Notes under the pieces: generated by a model
Told to the model about the DNA's origin: nothing
What the model saw: only the letters and a program-made list of their open reading frames with translations
The model's database searches: none
Program-made: the position numbers and the translations under genes
NCBI GenBank assembly: GCA_049325275.1
Contig: JBMOLU010000013.1
Span: 1-64,000, forward strand
Source: CAIQJJ01 sp049325275
GTDB taxonomy: Bacteria > Chloroflexota > Anaerolineae > Anaerolineales > UBA4823
DNA length: 64,000 nucleotides
Direction: 5' to 3'
In this document: positions 43,501 through 53,100 of the stretch, one piece after another
Layout: each line of letters opens with the position of its first letter
Numbering within the stretch: the stretch's first letter is position 1

Positions 43501-43853
43501 ACGCCCGCTTCGGCCTTGGGGAAACAGAGTGTGCCTGGCTGTGCTACCGGGATGCGCTGCAGATTGCCCACGACATTGCCCTGCCCCCACTTATTTTGGC
43601 TGCACTGGTTGGGTTGGCGCAGGTTCTGGCAGCCGGCGGACAACCGCAAGCGGCCTTGGCGCTGCTGCATCACCCGCTTCATCACCCGGCAGGCTGGCAG
43701 CGCATCCGTAACGAGGCGCTGAATCTGGTAACGGTTCTACAGCAGGCGCTTTCGAACGATGAGATGGATGCGGTCCAGGCGCAGGCCCGTGCGACACCGC
43801 TCGAAGAAGTCGTTGCCGGCGCATTGCAATATTGCCTGACGGAATTCTCGTGA
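40593..43853 (+). CDS. AfsR-like transcriptional regulator (BTAD, NB-ARC ATPase, TPR)
   Basis: A 1086-residue STAND-type regulator. Residues 1-95 form an OmpR-like winged helix and 96-250 the bacterial transcriptional activation domain (BTAD), including the helix rich in ARALVYARQQLALD. The NB-ARC-type ATPase (about 275-560) has the P-loop GEGGMGKT at 305-312, the Walker B segment RLLLILDNFESLL and a PLGIELSAAYA motif. The C-terminal half is TPR repeats (about 640-1060; for example NNLGLLALRTGDYAAAEQYL). Ligand or protein binding to the TPR end is expected to release the ATPase and allow DNA binding. There is no Shine-Dalgarno; TATAAT lies 6 bases before ATG. The divergent 71-residue and giant genes are natural target candidates. 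Confidence 0.92.
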   Translation: MARLILQFLGAFQATVNGQPAGGFRSNRARALLAYLAVESSRAHARAGLAADFWPDLPEADGLHNLRQTLVRLRQALRDDQADPPHLLITRQDVRFNPQSDYTLDVADFDAQIAAAGPQLAGLGVTLLENAVALYQGEFLHGFSLPDSYAFDEWQLLRREQLHRRALEALYSLATWHLDQGEPARALVYARQQLALDAWREEAHRQTMLALAWSGQRSAALAQYEACCKILATELKVSPETETAALYEAIKAGEIGPRTGASFPSPQSPQTGLPAPLTPFIGRDAELEHLLRLLRAPAYRLITLLGEGGMGKTRLALAIAERLVADFPDGVWFVPLADVAENVPAESVLVTAVAAAIGLTLTGKGLPAAQLSNALHSRRLLLILDNFESLLASENGPASVDLVLQFLRQAPGLKLLVTSRERLNVQAEYLYRLKGLPVPAPDDPQAHTFGSVRLFAERAERAWHEFVLDAVTLPGVIEICRLLEGVPLGIELSAAYADQMAAGEIAGAIQRDLDFLSSAQRDLPPRHRSLRAAFEGSWRVLSPDEQDGLAACTIFVGGFGLAAASAVTGSSAAMFQALLDRSLLHQAVPGRYELHAFVRQFAAQKLAGQAAAEYRLRHADYYTRYVEQRANDLRGSRQQSALQQMAEEIENIRHVWHTAAPADLCRLLRLADGLERFYVQRGWYAEGLQAFSSSIPAGMQAGGLQAAFEQALSAQAHTGVVADLLVRRARFDYLLGRFESARQYLEACLPIASAAGDDVLHGRCLHQLSSIASDLGDLAGALEQAYTALALFERAGDEEWIANALTNIGRTLAVQGQYAQADEAYRRGLSMRRTLAAPSGLADSLNNLGLLALRTGDYAAAEQYLREALQYEEEMDDQPGTANILSNLGLAHLEQQRYPEARTCFQKALAIQACIGDREAIGILQNNLGDVANLLGEYAAAVEHLEASLAIKREMNNRRGQTFSLVHLGHARFGLGETECAWLCYRDALQIAHDIALPPLILAALVGLAQVLAAGGQPQAALALLHHPLHHPAGWQRIRNEALNLVTVLQQALSNDEMDAVQAQARATPLEEVVAGALQYCLTEFS

Positions 43854-43952
43854 GCAAACGCCCATTCGGGTTGAGCGTGAAGAATCCCTTTCACGGCGAA
43901 GCTGGGAGAGCCAGTATCGCAGCAGTACTGGGGTTAGGCTCAGGGCGAAAAG

Positions 43953-46682
43953 CTATCTATCGAGCTGGACGATCAAGTCATGAAGCCTTTGTTCTTCCAA
44001 TCCTTCGATGGCGTTCCTGGGGATGGTCACAACTTCGGCTGACGATCTGGTTCCCGTGATCGTTTTCCCGTCCAGGGTGATGGTTGCGACCCGGTAGTCG
44101 CCCAAGTCCAGCTTGTGCGGGTTCTGGTAGATCACGGCCAACCTGCGCCCGGCAAACAGCGTCGTCACGCTGGCATTGCCGTTCGAGTCGAACTGCGCGG
44201 CGGCCAGGCGCGGGTTCAGCGCCAGATCGCCGTGCAAGCCGTATACCCCGAAAACGCGCGTCACCAGGGTCAGCAGATACCAGCTGGCCGAGCCGGTCAG
44301 GTAGGGGTAGACGCCGCGCCCGCGCGCGTCGAAGTATTCGGGGATGCCGGGGTACATGCGGCTGACGGGGAAGTTGACGGCCTGCTGGTAGATGGCGTGC
44401 AGAGCGCGCTGCCCCTCGTGGGCAAAACCGCGTTCGTACAGCGCATAGGCATACATCACGGCCATGTGGCTGAACATGGCGCCGTTTTCTTTATGCCCGT
44501 AGGCGAAACCCAGGCAGCGCCCGACGTTGGTCAACACGTCGCCGAAGTCGGTGTTCAGGCGGTAGCCGCCCACCGATGGGTCGAACAGGTAATGGTCGAC
44601 CGCCCGCAAGATTTCGCGCGCTTGCTCGTCGTTGGCGATACCACCCAGCAGCTCGAAGACTTGCCCGGTGAGCGTCATGCGCGTGCCTGTAGGATAATCG
44701 CCTTCAAGGCGTTGAGCGTCGTCGTCGTAATAACCGTTGAACCAGCCGTAGCCCTCACCGTTTTGGATCCATTCGTTCTGGCGCAGGTGCCCGGCCAGCC
44801 AGTCGGCTTTGGCTTGCAGGTCGGCTGCCAAGGCCTCGAGCGAAATGGGCACTTTACCGCCGCAAACGGCGTGCTCGACGCTGTCGAAGTATTCGTTCAG
44901 GCGAGATTGCTTGGCCGAGGGCGATGCGTAATCGACGGGGATATTCTGGGTGTCCAGCAGGGGCAGCAGTTCGGCCATGAGTTCGACTTCGTCGATCCCC
45001 AATCTGCCCAGATCGCAAACCCGCTGCGCCAACTGGCGCAGGTTGCCGGCGTAGAAGGCGGTAAAGGCCACGCTTTCGCCGCGGCGGGCGGCCATGTCCA
45101 TTCCGTCGTTCCAGTCCGCACCCTCCAGCAGGATGTTGTTGTGCTCGCCGACGTGGAAGAAGGCCGTGAGGTGCTGGACCAGCAGGTGTTCGAGGATGCT
45201 GCCCTGGTAAGTTTCCCCGCTCGACGTGCGCTGCTGCGTGCCCTGTGATGCATCCCAGGCTGCATCGCGCGCCTTGCAGCGCCGGATATGCCCGTCTTTG
45301 AAGTAAACCTGCGGGCGCAGCAGAAAAGCCAGGTCGCCGCTCTGGTCGAGGTAAAGCTGGGTCGTCATCAGCGGCCAGGCGCCGTGATCCATCCAGACGC
45401 GGGGGATATTGTTCCGGTCGGCCTTGAATTCGCCTGGCCGGCTGCCGATGATGGTGGCATTGCTACCGTCCAGGCGTACGCCGGCGAAGTTGCCGTAGAG
45501 TAACGCATCGACCGGCCCGGATTCGAGCAGCAGGAGCGCCAGGATGTCCTGCCACAGGTCTCGCCAGCCGCGCCCACCGCGGCCGTAATCATGATAGGGC
45601 AGGAACGAGTTGCCGAACATGCGCCGGAAGATAGGCTGGATCGTCACCCACTTTGCCCATGCGTCGAACTGTGCGTCGCCGGTATGGAAGGTCAGCGTGG
45701 AGAGCTTTTCCTGCCAGTAAAGTTCGGTTTCACGCAGCAGCGCGTCGAACTGGGTGGGTGTTGTTTTTTTGCCAGTGGTTTTTTCTTCGGCTGCCGGTGG
45801 CGCAGGCAGAATCGCCAGTGTCAGCACGTAGCTGTACGCCTCGCCTGGCGCGAACATCCGTTCGTGAAAGCGGATAGCGCCTACGGCTTCGTACCCCTCG
45901 GTGCGCGTTCCCGCGGGGCAAGGGGGGATGTCCAGATTGCGTACCGCCGCCGGCCAGTCGAAACTGCCGCCTTCACCGATGAAGTCCCCTGCGACCGGAA
46001 AAAAGCCAGCCGGTGGGTGACCGTCTGCTTCTGCGCCCAACACGGCATAGGTCACGCGGTTGGCCTGGTGGCCGCGCTCGTCGAACGACAGGCTGGGCCG
46101 TACCCAGACGCCGTCCTCGTCGCACCAGATGCGGTGCAGCAGGGCCGTTACATGGCGATGATCGCGCACGTTATCGGCCGAGCGTGCGTAGAGGGGGATG
46201 GCCGCCGTGGGGACGATGCGAAGCGGCGCATCTGCGGTGTTGGTCAGTGTAACCTTCATGAGTTCCATGCTGCTGCCCGTTGCCGGCACCAGGCTGGTGA
46301 TTTCGGCTTGCAGGCCGAGTCGGGCGTTGCAGCGTGTGACCTTGTGCCACAGGAACCCCGCTTCGAGGGTAACTTCGTCTTCCCCGGATGCTACCTGTGC
46401 CGCCGCATTGCCCGTTGCCGACCAGGCTTCACCGCTTTCGAGCGTTACCCAAAAGTTGCGTGCCGAACGTGTGTTGTGCAGGTCCTCGGCCGAGACAGGC
46501 AGCGTGAGGAACGTGTGCTGCCCGGTCTTGGTGTCGCCGTTCAGGGTTGGCGTGACGACCGAGATCATGCCGGCTTCGTTGACCAGCGGAAAATAAAGAT
46601 AGCTGGTCTGGTGCGGGTTGTTCAGACGGAACTCGCCGTCGGGGGATGTAAATCGCCAGGGTTGCGGTGAAGTTTGTTCCAT
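43953..46682 (-). CDS. GH94-family disaccharide/oligosaccharide phosphorylase
   Basis: A 909-residue cytoplasmic protein of glycoside hydrolase family 94, which phosphorolyses beta-glucosides to glucose 1-phosphate. ATG 46682 follows AAGG by about 10 bases. The N-terminal beta-sandwich begins WRFTSPDGEFRLNNPHQTSY; the (alpha/alpha)6 catalytic barrel carries LLEGADWNDGMD with Asp526 as the likely general acid, and the C-terminal NPYGxG-type region is replaced by a YQNPHKLD strand. Substrate (cellobiose, laminaribiose, sophorose or longer) cannot be fixed by eye. It is the last gene of the LacI-GH16-GH94 block and is separated from the next phosphorylase gene by a palindromic repeat at 46787. 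Confidence 0.87.
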   Translation of the reverse strand: MEQTSPQPWRFTSPDGEFRLNNPHQTSYLYFPLVNEAGMISVVTPTLNGDTKTGQHTFLTLPVSAEDLHNTRSARNFWVTLESGEAWSATGNAAAQVASGEDEVTLEAGFLWHKVTRCNARLGLQAEITSLVPATGSSMELMKVTLTNTADAPLRIVPTAAIPLYARSADNVRDHRHVTALLHRIWCDEDGVWVRPSLSFDERGHQANRVTYAVLGAEADGHPPAGFFPVAGDFIGEGGSFDWPAAVRNLDIPPCPAGTRTEGYEAVGAIRFHERMFAPGEAYSYVLTLAILPAPPAAEEKTTGKKTTPTQFDALLRETELYWQEKLSTLTFHTGDAQFDAWAKWVTIQPIFRRMFGNSFLPYHDYGRGGRGWRDLWQDILALLLLESGPVDALLYGNFAGVRLDGSNATIIGSRPGEFKADRNNIPRVWMDHGAWPLMTTQLYLDQSGDLAFLLRPQVYFKDGHIRRCKARDAAWDASQGTQQRTSSGETYQGSILEHLLVQHLTAFFHVGEHNNILLEGADWNDGMDMAARRGESVAFTAFYAGNLRQLAQRVCDLGRLGIDEVELMAELLPLLDTQNIPVDYASPSAKQSRLNEYFDSVEHAVCGGKVPISLEALAADLQAKADWLAGHLRQNEWIQNGEGYGWFNGYYDDDAQRLEGDYPTGTRMTLTGQVFELLGGIANDEQAREILRAVDHYLFDPSVGGYRLNTDFGDVLTNVGRCLGFAYGHKENGAMFSHMAVMYAYALYERGFAHEGQRALHAIYQQAVNFPVSRMYPGIPEYFDARGRGVYPYLTGSASWYLLTLVTRVFGVYGLHGDLALNPRLAAAQFDSNGNASVTTLFAGRRLAVIYQNPHKLDLGDYRVATITLDGKTITGTRSSAEVVTIPRNAIEGLEEQRLHDLIVQLDR

Positions 46683-46786
46683 AGGAAATTTGCCTTCTTC
46701 GTTATATTTTGCCGTCGCCTGGCCCCACGTTCGCCGGAATGCCGGATGTGGACACCAGGGGGCAGACGCGTGGTTCCAGTGTACCT

Positions 46787-46869
46787 TATTGGGCAGGCCC
46801 ATGTGTCCGCCCCGATCGGTGTGTCCGTCCGGCTGCCTGGGTGGGGCAGATACACAGGTCTGCCCCTAC
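46787..46869. repeat. REP-like palindromic element that supplies a stop codon
   Basis: Between the two phosphorylase genes an 83-base element has an 8-bp stem (46843-46850 with 46859-46866) inside larger imperfect terminal arms (TAGGGGCAGACCTGTGT against its counterpart GGGCAGGCCCATGTGT at 46791-46806). This style of GTAGGGGC...GCCCCTAC element is familiar as a dispersed REP-like repeat in several bacterial phyla. Its outer TAG (46868-46866) is the stop codon of the 1065-residue gene. Confidence 0.6.
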
Positions 46870-49800
46870 AGAAACGCGTCGATGCGTTCGACGCTGCCCT
46901 CGCGCACCATGGAGGCGTAAGGAGCGGTGATGGTATCGCCGGTGATGGTGATGGATTGGCCGTTGCGGGTATGCAGCTCCATCCAATGGATGCGTGCTTC
47001 GCTGCCGTAGGTGTCCAGCCGGTGCGGATTGTGGTAGGTTACCGTGCAGTGCCCCAGGAAGCGGAAGGCAACTTCTCCCGCCTCGTCGAACAACCAGCCC
47101 GGCAGTGCGGGCCGCAATGCCAGGCACAGTTCGCAGTTCTGCACGGTGAAGGGCCGCTTGCCGGCCATCATCAGGCGCCAGATGCTCAGAAACTCTGCCG
47201 TCGAGCCGCTCAAGCGGGCAACGAACCCGGCTCCGTGCAGCGCCGGGTCGGGGTGAGCGCTGCTGGCGAGGAAAGATGAATTTTCTAGGGTGCTGCGCCC
47301 GTAAATCGTCGGATCGAAGAAAGGCACCAGCGCGTGTGGCATTTCTTCGAAGAATTCTTCATATAAGCCGGCGTCGAGGATGGCGAGCAGGTATTTGTAC
47401 GCCATGTGCAGCCAGATCGACTCGTTTTCCAGCCAGCCCGGCGGAAAGGCCCGCGCCCGCCCGATATCGTGAGGCAGTTCGGCGAGCGATGCGTTGAGTT
47501 TGTACATCTGCAATTTTTGATCGAACAGAGCGCTTGTTTTCACGCGCCGATACAACTCACGCGCCGCATGGCCGTCTGCCTGGATGGCGTAGGCCTTAAC
47601 CGGTCCTTCGAGGAAAAGCGGCAGCACGTTGGGCGTGAAGTGCGTCGCACGGATGTAGGGGCGGCCTTGCGCATCGTGCCCCGGAAGCACCTCGTATGCA
47701 TCAACCGTGTAGGTGAAGTAGGTGGGCGGCAGGCCGTCGTTCTGTTGGATGGCGCGCTGGATGCCGGCGGATACTTTTTGCTGGAACATCGCCAGGGCGC
47801 GGTCGAGTTCCTGCAGCGGGATGGCCTGTTCTGCCCCGTCGAAGTGCAGGCGCGTGCGTTGGCGGTAACTCTCCCGGGCCGTCGCCACCTGGTCCCAGTA
47901 GGTGAAATCGCGCTGTGGATCGTCGTTGCTATGATAGTTTTCCAGGTGGGCGGTCACATCGGCCAGCAGGCCGGCAGCTTCGATGGGCAGGCGTAGCGCC
48001 TGCCCGGCGGGTGCAGCGGCAATCGCCCGGCGCAGGAAGTTCAGCCAGCGTTGCAGCTCGAAGGTCTCGGCCATTCCTGAACCGAACAGAGCCGGCAGGC
48101 CGTTCAAGGCATCGTCCCAGCCGGGACGCCCGGCCTCCATTTCGATACCCATCCCCCAGGGGTCCAGGGTGGCAAACTTGAGCACGGCGGTCAGGCAGAG
48201 CTTGGCAAACAGGCTTGCCCGGTACACGTTGCCGTCCTTGGTTCGCATCCAGATTGCCCGATCCTTTCGGGCAGCGATCTGGGCGGTTTTTTCTTCGTCT
48301 TCCAGCAGGCTGTTGAGCTGCCGTGGCCGGCCATTGGCCAGCACGTAACGCCTGACGCGGGGCTGCACAACCATCGGGCTGTCGAAAAACGGCAGATCGG
48401 CGTTGTCGAAGAACAGATCGGTTTGCCGGTCGGGGTAAACGGCCAGGTAGCTCTCGATCAGGTCGAGGTTGTATTCCCAGTGATCGATCCAGTATCCCTC
48501 ATGGAAATCGGCTTCGATGTGTTGTTCGGATGCGTGCAGCGCCTGCCACAAAAACGCCTGCGGCGAGACGTGCAAGGCGAGGTTGTGCTCGGCGATATGG
48601 CGTAACAGCTTGCCGGGCGTGAAGGGCTGGGCCAGTTGATCCTGTAGTTTTTCTGGATGGTGCACCAGCGTGAGAACTTCCTTTTGTGCTTCTGGAGAGA
48701 GCGTGAAAAGGCTGCCCTTTACGGCGCGCGGATTGTAGCCGTCGCTCTGGATCAGGCTCATGAAGGTGCGAATATCGTCGTCGCCGGCAGCGGGGTAGAA
48801 GAAGGCGCCGTCGCGGCGGTTCTGGTTGACATCGCGATAGCTGGCCTCGCCTTGCGAATAGGGTTCCGGCGCGATTTGGAAGGCATTATAGTCGCGTTCC
48901 AGATCCCCATGTTTGCGCGAGTAGATATGGTAAACGTGGCTATTGAACTGCACCGGCCAGCCGCCGCGCAGGACGTTATCGAGAAAGTTTTGGCGGCAGT
49001 AAGCGTCAAAATGGGTCGATGATGTGCGTGTAGCCACGGTGTCGGTCAATTCGGCGGCGATCTGTGCAGCTGTTTCCGATTTCTCGGCGATATAAGCAGC
49101 CCGCAGCAGGCGCGGGATGTGCCGTTCGAGGACTTCCAGGCCACCAACGTGGCCGTACAGGCCGTATAGGGTGAGGGCCTGTTGGGGGGCCAAGTGCGCC
49201 TGGCGGGCGAAGAAGGCGCAGGGTGTCCGCCCGCAGGTGACCTGTGGGGTGCGCAGCAGGTCGTCCAGGGGGTGGGCGATGAAGCGTTCGGGAAGCGCGA
49301 AGGTGGTGTCGTAGCCGAAAACGATGGCCGGGTCGACCAGGGCTGCGAGAGCGCCACCTGCACCGTTCTCGCCCGCCGGGCCGGGATCGGCGAAGGCCAG
49401 CGCAAAGTGGCCAGCCTGGTAGGTTTCGACTTCATTGCGGTCGATCACTGAGGCGCGCAGGCAATAGAAGGGGATGTTGGCTTCCAGATTGAAGACTTCC
49501 ATCCATGCTTCGACCGTGCGCCCCAGCTCTTTGAGCAAAAGGTTGTTGACGCCGTATGGCACCACTGCCGGCAGGCCATCGAGCATCGCGACCTCGAGCG
49601 CCGTTTCGCCGGTGTTGCGCAGGGTCACCTGGCGCGCCAACCCGGCAAAGCTCTCATTGGGCAGGGTAAAGTAGCGCACGTCGATCTGGATGCCCAGGCC
49701 AGGATTGGTTTCCTGCAATTCCAAGTCGTTCATGCCGATCGCCATCGTTTGAAGAGCCATTGGGGTGCGCCGGAAGGGTTCGTAGAACTGCGTTTCTGCA

Positions 49801-50063
49801 CCGCGCTGCAACTTTAGAAACGTGCGGAAACCCTTATTCGGAGTGTTTTGGTACGCCTTGTTGGCCGGTTCGAACTCCAGGATCGGCGCGTCCTTGTTTT
49901 CGATGCCAAAGCTGGCGATTGCCTGCCCGCGGTTGACATAGAACGCCCACAGCGGCACGCCCAACTCGCCGGCAATCCCCGGCAGGAAGCTGGCAAACGG
50001 GCGCATGGCCTGGTAGTCTTCGATGACGAAACGTTGTTTGGAATCGAGCGTGAATTGTGGCAT
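46866..50063 (-). CDS. GH94-like phosphorylase, resembling 1,2-beta-oligoglucan phosphorylase
   Basis: A 1065-residue cytoplasmic protein. The N terminus (FASFLPGIAGELGVPLWAFY then VNRGQ) and overall length resemble the long GH94 group that includes 1,2-beta-oligoglucan (sophorooligosaccharide) phosphorylases; the central barrel and the C-terminal strand TVTYHNPHRLDTYG support a GH94-type fold. Such enzymes release glucose 1-phosphate from beta-oligoglucans. The subfamily is a recollection-based assignment of moderate certainty. ATG 50063 has no clear Shine-Dalgarno. It lies 67 bases after the GH16 stop, with a strong hairpin between. The last codons border the REP-like element, which provides TAG. 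Confidence 0.75.
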   Translation of the reverse strand: MPQFTLDSKQRFVIEDYQAMRPFASFLPGIAGELGVPLWAFYVNRGQAIASFGIENKDAPILEFEPANKAYQNTPNKGFRTFLKLQRGAETQFYEPFRRTPMALQTMAIGMNDLELQETNPGLGIQIDVRYFTLPNESFAGLARQVTLRNTGETALEVAMLDGLPAVVPYGVNNLLLKELGRTVEAWMEVFNLEANIPFYCLRASVIDRNEVETYQAGHFALAFADPGPAGENGAGGALAALVDPAIVFGYDTTFALPERFIAHPLDDLLRTPQVTCGRTPCAFFARQAHLAPQQALTLYGLYGHVGGLEVLERHIPRLLRAAYIAEKSETAAQIAAELTDTVATRTSSTHFDAYCRQNFLDNVLRGGWPVQFNSHVYHIYSRKHGDLERDYNAFQIAPEPYSQGEASYRDVNQNRRDGAFFYPAAGDDDIRTFMSLIQSDGYNPRAVKGSLFTLSPEAQKEVLTLVHHPEKLQDQLAQPFTPGKLLRHIAEHNLALHVSPQAFLWQALHASEQHIEADFHEGYWIDHWEYNLDLIESYLAVYPDRQTDLFFDNADLPFFDSPMVVQPRVRRYVLANGRPRQLNSLLEDEEKTAQIAARKDRAIWMRTKDGNVYRASLFAKLCLTAVLKFATLDPWGMGIEMEAGRPGWDDALNGLPALFGSGMAETFELQRWLNFLRRAIAAAPAGQALRLPIEAAGLLADVTAHLENYHSNDDPQRDFTYWDQVATARESYRQRTRLHFDGAEQAIPLQELDRALAMFQQKVSAGIQRAIQQNDGLPPTYFTYTVDAYEVLPGHDAQGRPYIRATHFTPNVLPLFLEGPVKAYAIQADGHAARELYRRVKTSALFDQKLQMYKLNASLAELPHDIGRARAFPPGWLENESIWLHMAYKYLLAILDAGLYEEFFEEMPHALVPFFDPTIYGRSTLENSSFLASSAHPDPALHGAGFVARLSGSTAEFLSIWRLMMAGKRPFTVQNCELCLALRPALPGWLFDEAGEVAFRFLGHCTVTYHNPHRLDTYGSEARIHWMELHTRNGQSITITGDTITAPYASMVREGSVERIDAFL

Positions 50064-50083
50064 GTGTTGCGGGTTTTGGCCTG

Positions 50084-50114
50084 CCGGGAGCGCGGGAATT
50101 CCTCGCGCTCCCGG
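50084..50114 (-). other. Intergenic hairpin between GH16 and the oligoglucan phosphorylase
   Basis: A perfect 11-bp inverted repeat (50084-50094 with 50104-50114, 9-base loop containing GAATTC) lies in the 67-base gap. There is no T-run on the minus strand, so it may be an mRNA-stability or attenuation element that separates expression of the secreted enzyme from the cytoplasmic ones. Confidence 0.6.
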
Positions 50115-50130
50115 ATTCGAGGCCAGGTGT

Positions 50131-53100
50131 TTACGGTTTGAAAATCAACGGCAGGTAGACGACGAAGCGTGTCGTGGTGTCTTGAATCACCAGGCTTGCC
50201 TCGTGGGGGGTACCCAGCGTTGCGCCTTGCGGCTCGGAAAGCCGTAGGATGACTGTTTCACTTCCCTCCACTGTGTCGTCGCTTCGCGTCGTCACCTGGA
50301 AGGTCTTGCTCATCTCACCCGGGGCAAAGACGAGCGTGCCGGTGCTGGTCAGGTAGTCGCTGCCGGCAAGCGCACTGCCGTCAACGGTCGTATACGTCAC
50401 ACTCACCGGTGCGCTCGACGAAACGTCCAGCGTGACGGTGATGGTGACCACGCCGCCTTCGTCCACGGTGTAATCGCTGGCGCTGAACTGCACTGTCGGC
50501 TGAGCGGTCGCGCCGCTGAAGCGCGCCACCTGATCGATATAAACAGGTTGCTCGGCGCCGGCCGGCAGGCCGAAACCGTAGCCCCAAATTTCCGCCAGAT
50601 CGAAGCCGTCGTCGGGCGCATTCTCGGGCTGCTGCGTGCTGCGGTTGAAGGCCGTGAAGGGCAGGCGGACTTCCTGCCAGCCGCTGAAGTTATCGGTGAA
50701 GAGCGCTTCGTGGCGCTCGGCCGTGTCGGGGCCTTGATAGACGCGTACGTAATCGACCGTCATCATTTGGGGGAAGACGGTGCTGGCGTCGGGATAACCC
50801 GGCCAGTAACCGCCCACCGCCACATTCAGGATCAGGAAGAAGGGGTGGTCGTAGACCCATTCGGTGCCGGCCGGGATGTCGTTCACGGTAACGGTGAAAT
50901 ACTGCGTGCCGTCTATGTACCAGCGGATTTCTTCCGGTTCCCATTCGATGGCGAAAACGTGGAAATCGTCGGCCAGGTTGCCGCTCTCGAGCGTGTAGGC
51001 GCCGCCGATACCGCTGCCGCCGGAGTAACCCGGCCCGTGGATCGTGCCGTGAACGATATTCGGTTCGCGCCCGATGTTTTCCATGATGTCGATTTCGCCG
51101 CAGCCCGGCCAACCCACTGTGCCGATGTCGTTGCCCAGCGTCCAGAAGGCCGGCCAGATGCCCTGGCCGTAGGGTACTTTCAGGCGGGCTTCGGCGCGGC
51201 CGTAGGTGAACTCGAACTTGTTGGCCGTTACCAGGCGGGCCGAGGTGTGCGTGCAGTCGCCGTACCAGCACTCCAGCGGCGCCGCGCCGTCCTCGATTTC
51301 ACGTGCCGTGATCACCAGGTTGCCGGAGCCGTCTACTGACGAGTTTTCGGTGCTGTCGGTGTAGTACTCCCATTCGGCGTTGCCCCAGCCATGCCCGCCG
51401 ATTTCGTGCGTCCAGTTGGCCTGGTTGACCGGCGAGCCGCCGGCGCCTTCGAACTCGTCGCTCCACACCAGCGTCCAGCCCGAAGGGCCGGGATCGGATT
51501 GGCGGTTGCCTTGTAGTGTGACGCTGATCTTTTCACCACTGTTTTGGCCATAGTACCAGAATTCCAGCCCGTCAGCGCTGCGCCAGTCCTCACTTTCGAC
51601 AAACGTGCGGCTGAAGCCAGAGCCGGCCGGCGTGAAAGTCCGGCTGTCGCTTGCATTCACGCCGAGGACGTTCTCGTACTGCCACTGCCCGGGCAGGGCC
51701 ATGCTGCTTGGGCTGACGATCTCCGTCATCGACAGTTCGATGTTTCCCCAGGCATCGAAGGCGTAGGGGATGGTTTCGAAGTCGTCGATCAGCAAGGGGT
51801 TGAAGGGGTCGTTGTCCTGGATCGCCAGGTCCACCCGGCTGATCGAGCCAAGTTCGGCGCCGACGGCATCGCTTAGTTGCAGTCCGGCTGCTTCATTGCC
51901 CTCGTATTTGATATCGTCCAAGGTTTCCACGTTGAAAACGAACTCGGTTTCGCCCGGTGCAAAGGTGTGGCTACCGGCCACGGCGAGATAGTCCCGGTTG
52001 GAGATGGCCGTACCGCTGCCGGTGGCATAGCTGACGGTAACGGGGGTGGTGAGCGCCACGTTCAGGCGGATGCTGATCGACGCGCTCTGACCCTCCACGG
52101 CGCTGTAGCCCATGGCACCGAAGCTTACCTTCGGGTCCTGAGCGGGCGGCGTTGTGCTGCCGTACACGGTGAACAGTTCGAGATAGTTGGTACGGGCGTT
52201 GACGTTGGCCGGGAAGCCGAAGGCGTAGCCCCATACTTCCGTCAAGGTCAGGCCATCGTTGGGAGCGCCGCCCGGCTGCCAGCTCTTGCGCACGAAATCG
52301 CCGAACGGCACGGCGAAGTAGCGCCAGCCGGTGAAGTCGTCGGCGAAAATGTAGGTCCAGCGTTCGCAACTGTCACCGGTGGTGGTCTTGTTGTCGAAGA
52401 TGTCGATGTTCAGGTCGCCGCCGGAGCCGCTGCCGTAGACCCAGAAGCTAATGCCCTCGTAGGTGACCCAGTTCTGGTTGATCCAGGTGTCGACGCCGGC
52501 ATTGGTAAACAGGTGGGTAAAGCCACCCCACCCGCCGCTGGCGATGTCGTAATCGACTTGCAGGAACTCGTTGCCGCCCAAGGGTAGGGGGAAGGCCAGC
52601 GGGCTGGTAGAGATCACCTGCGTGGTCGTCAGGAACGTGTTCGTGGTGCTGCCCCAGGTCACGAAGCCGATCGTGTTCCCGAAACTGTCGCTGCCGCTTG
52701 GTACGCCGTTATCGAAATCGTCTACGATTGTCGTGCGCAGCATCACCCCGACGTTGTCGATGAAATATGTGCGTGCGCCGACGTTGGCCGGGAAGCCGAA
52801 GGCGTAGCCCCATACTTCCGTCAAGGTCAGGCCATCGTTGGGAGCGCCGCCCGGCTGCCAGCTCTTGCGCACGAAATCGCCGAACGGCACGGCGAAGTAG
52901 CGCCAGCCGGTGAAGTCGTCGGCGAAAATGTAGGTCCAGCGTTCGCAACTGTCACCGGTGGTGGTCTTGTTGTCGAAGATGTCGATGTTCAGGTCGCCGC
53001 CGGAGCCGCTGCCGTAGACCCAGAAGCTCACCCCTTCATAGGGGGTCCAGTCCTGGCTAAGCCAGGTGTCGAGGGCTGCGTTCGTGAACAGATGGGTATA

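Noticed and set aside
43911..43931. Short hairpin between the BTAD gene and GH94 as a terminator
   Set aside because: Only 6 bp of stem and no T-run; too weak to call.
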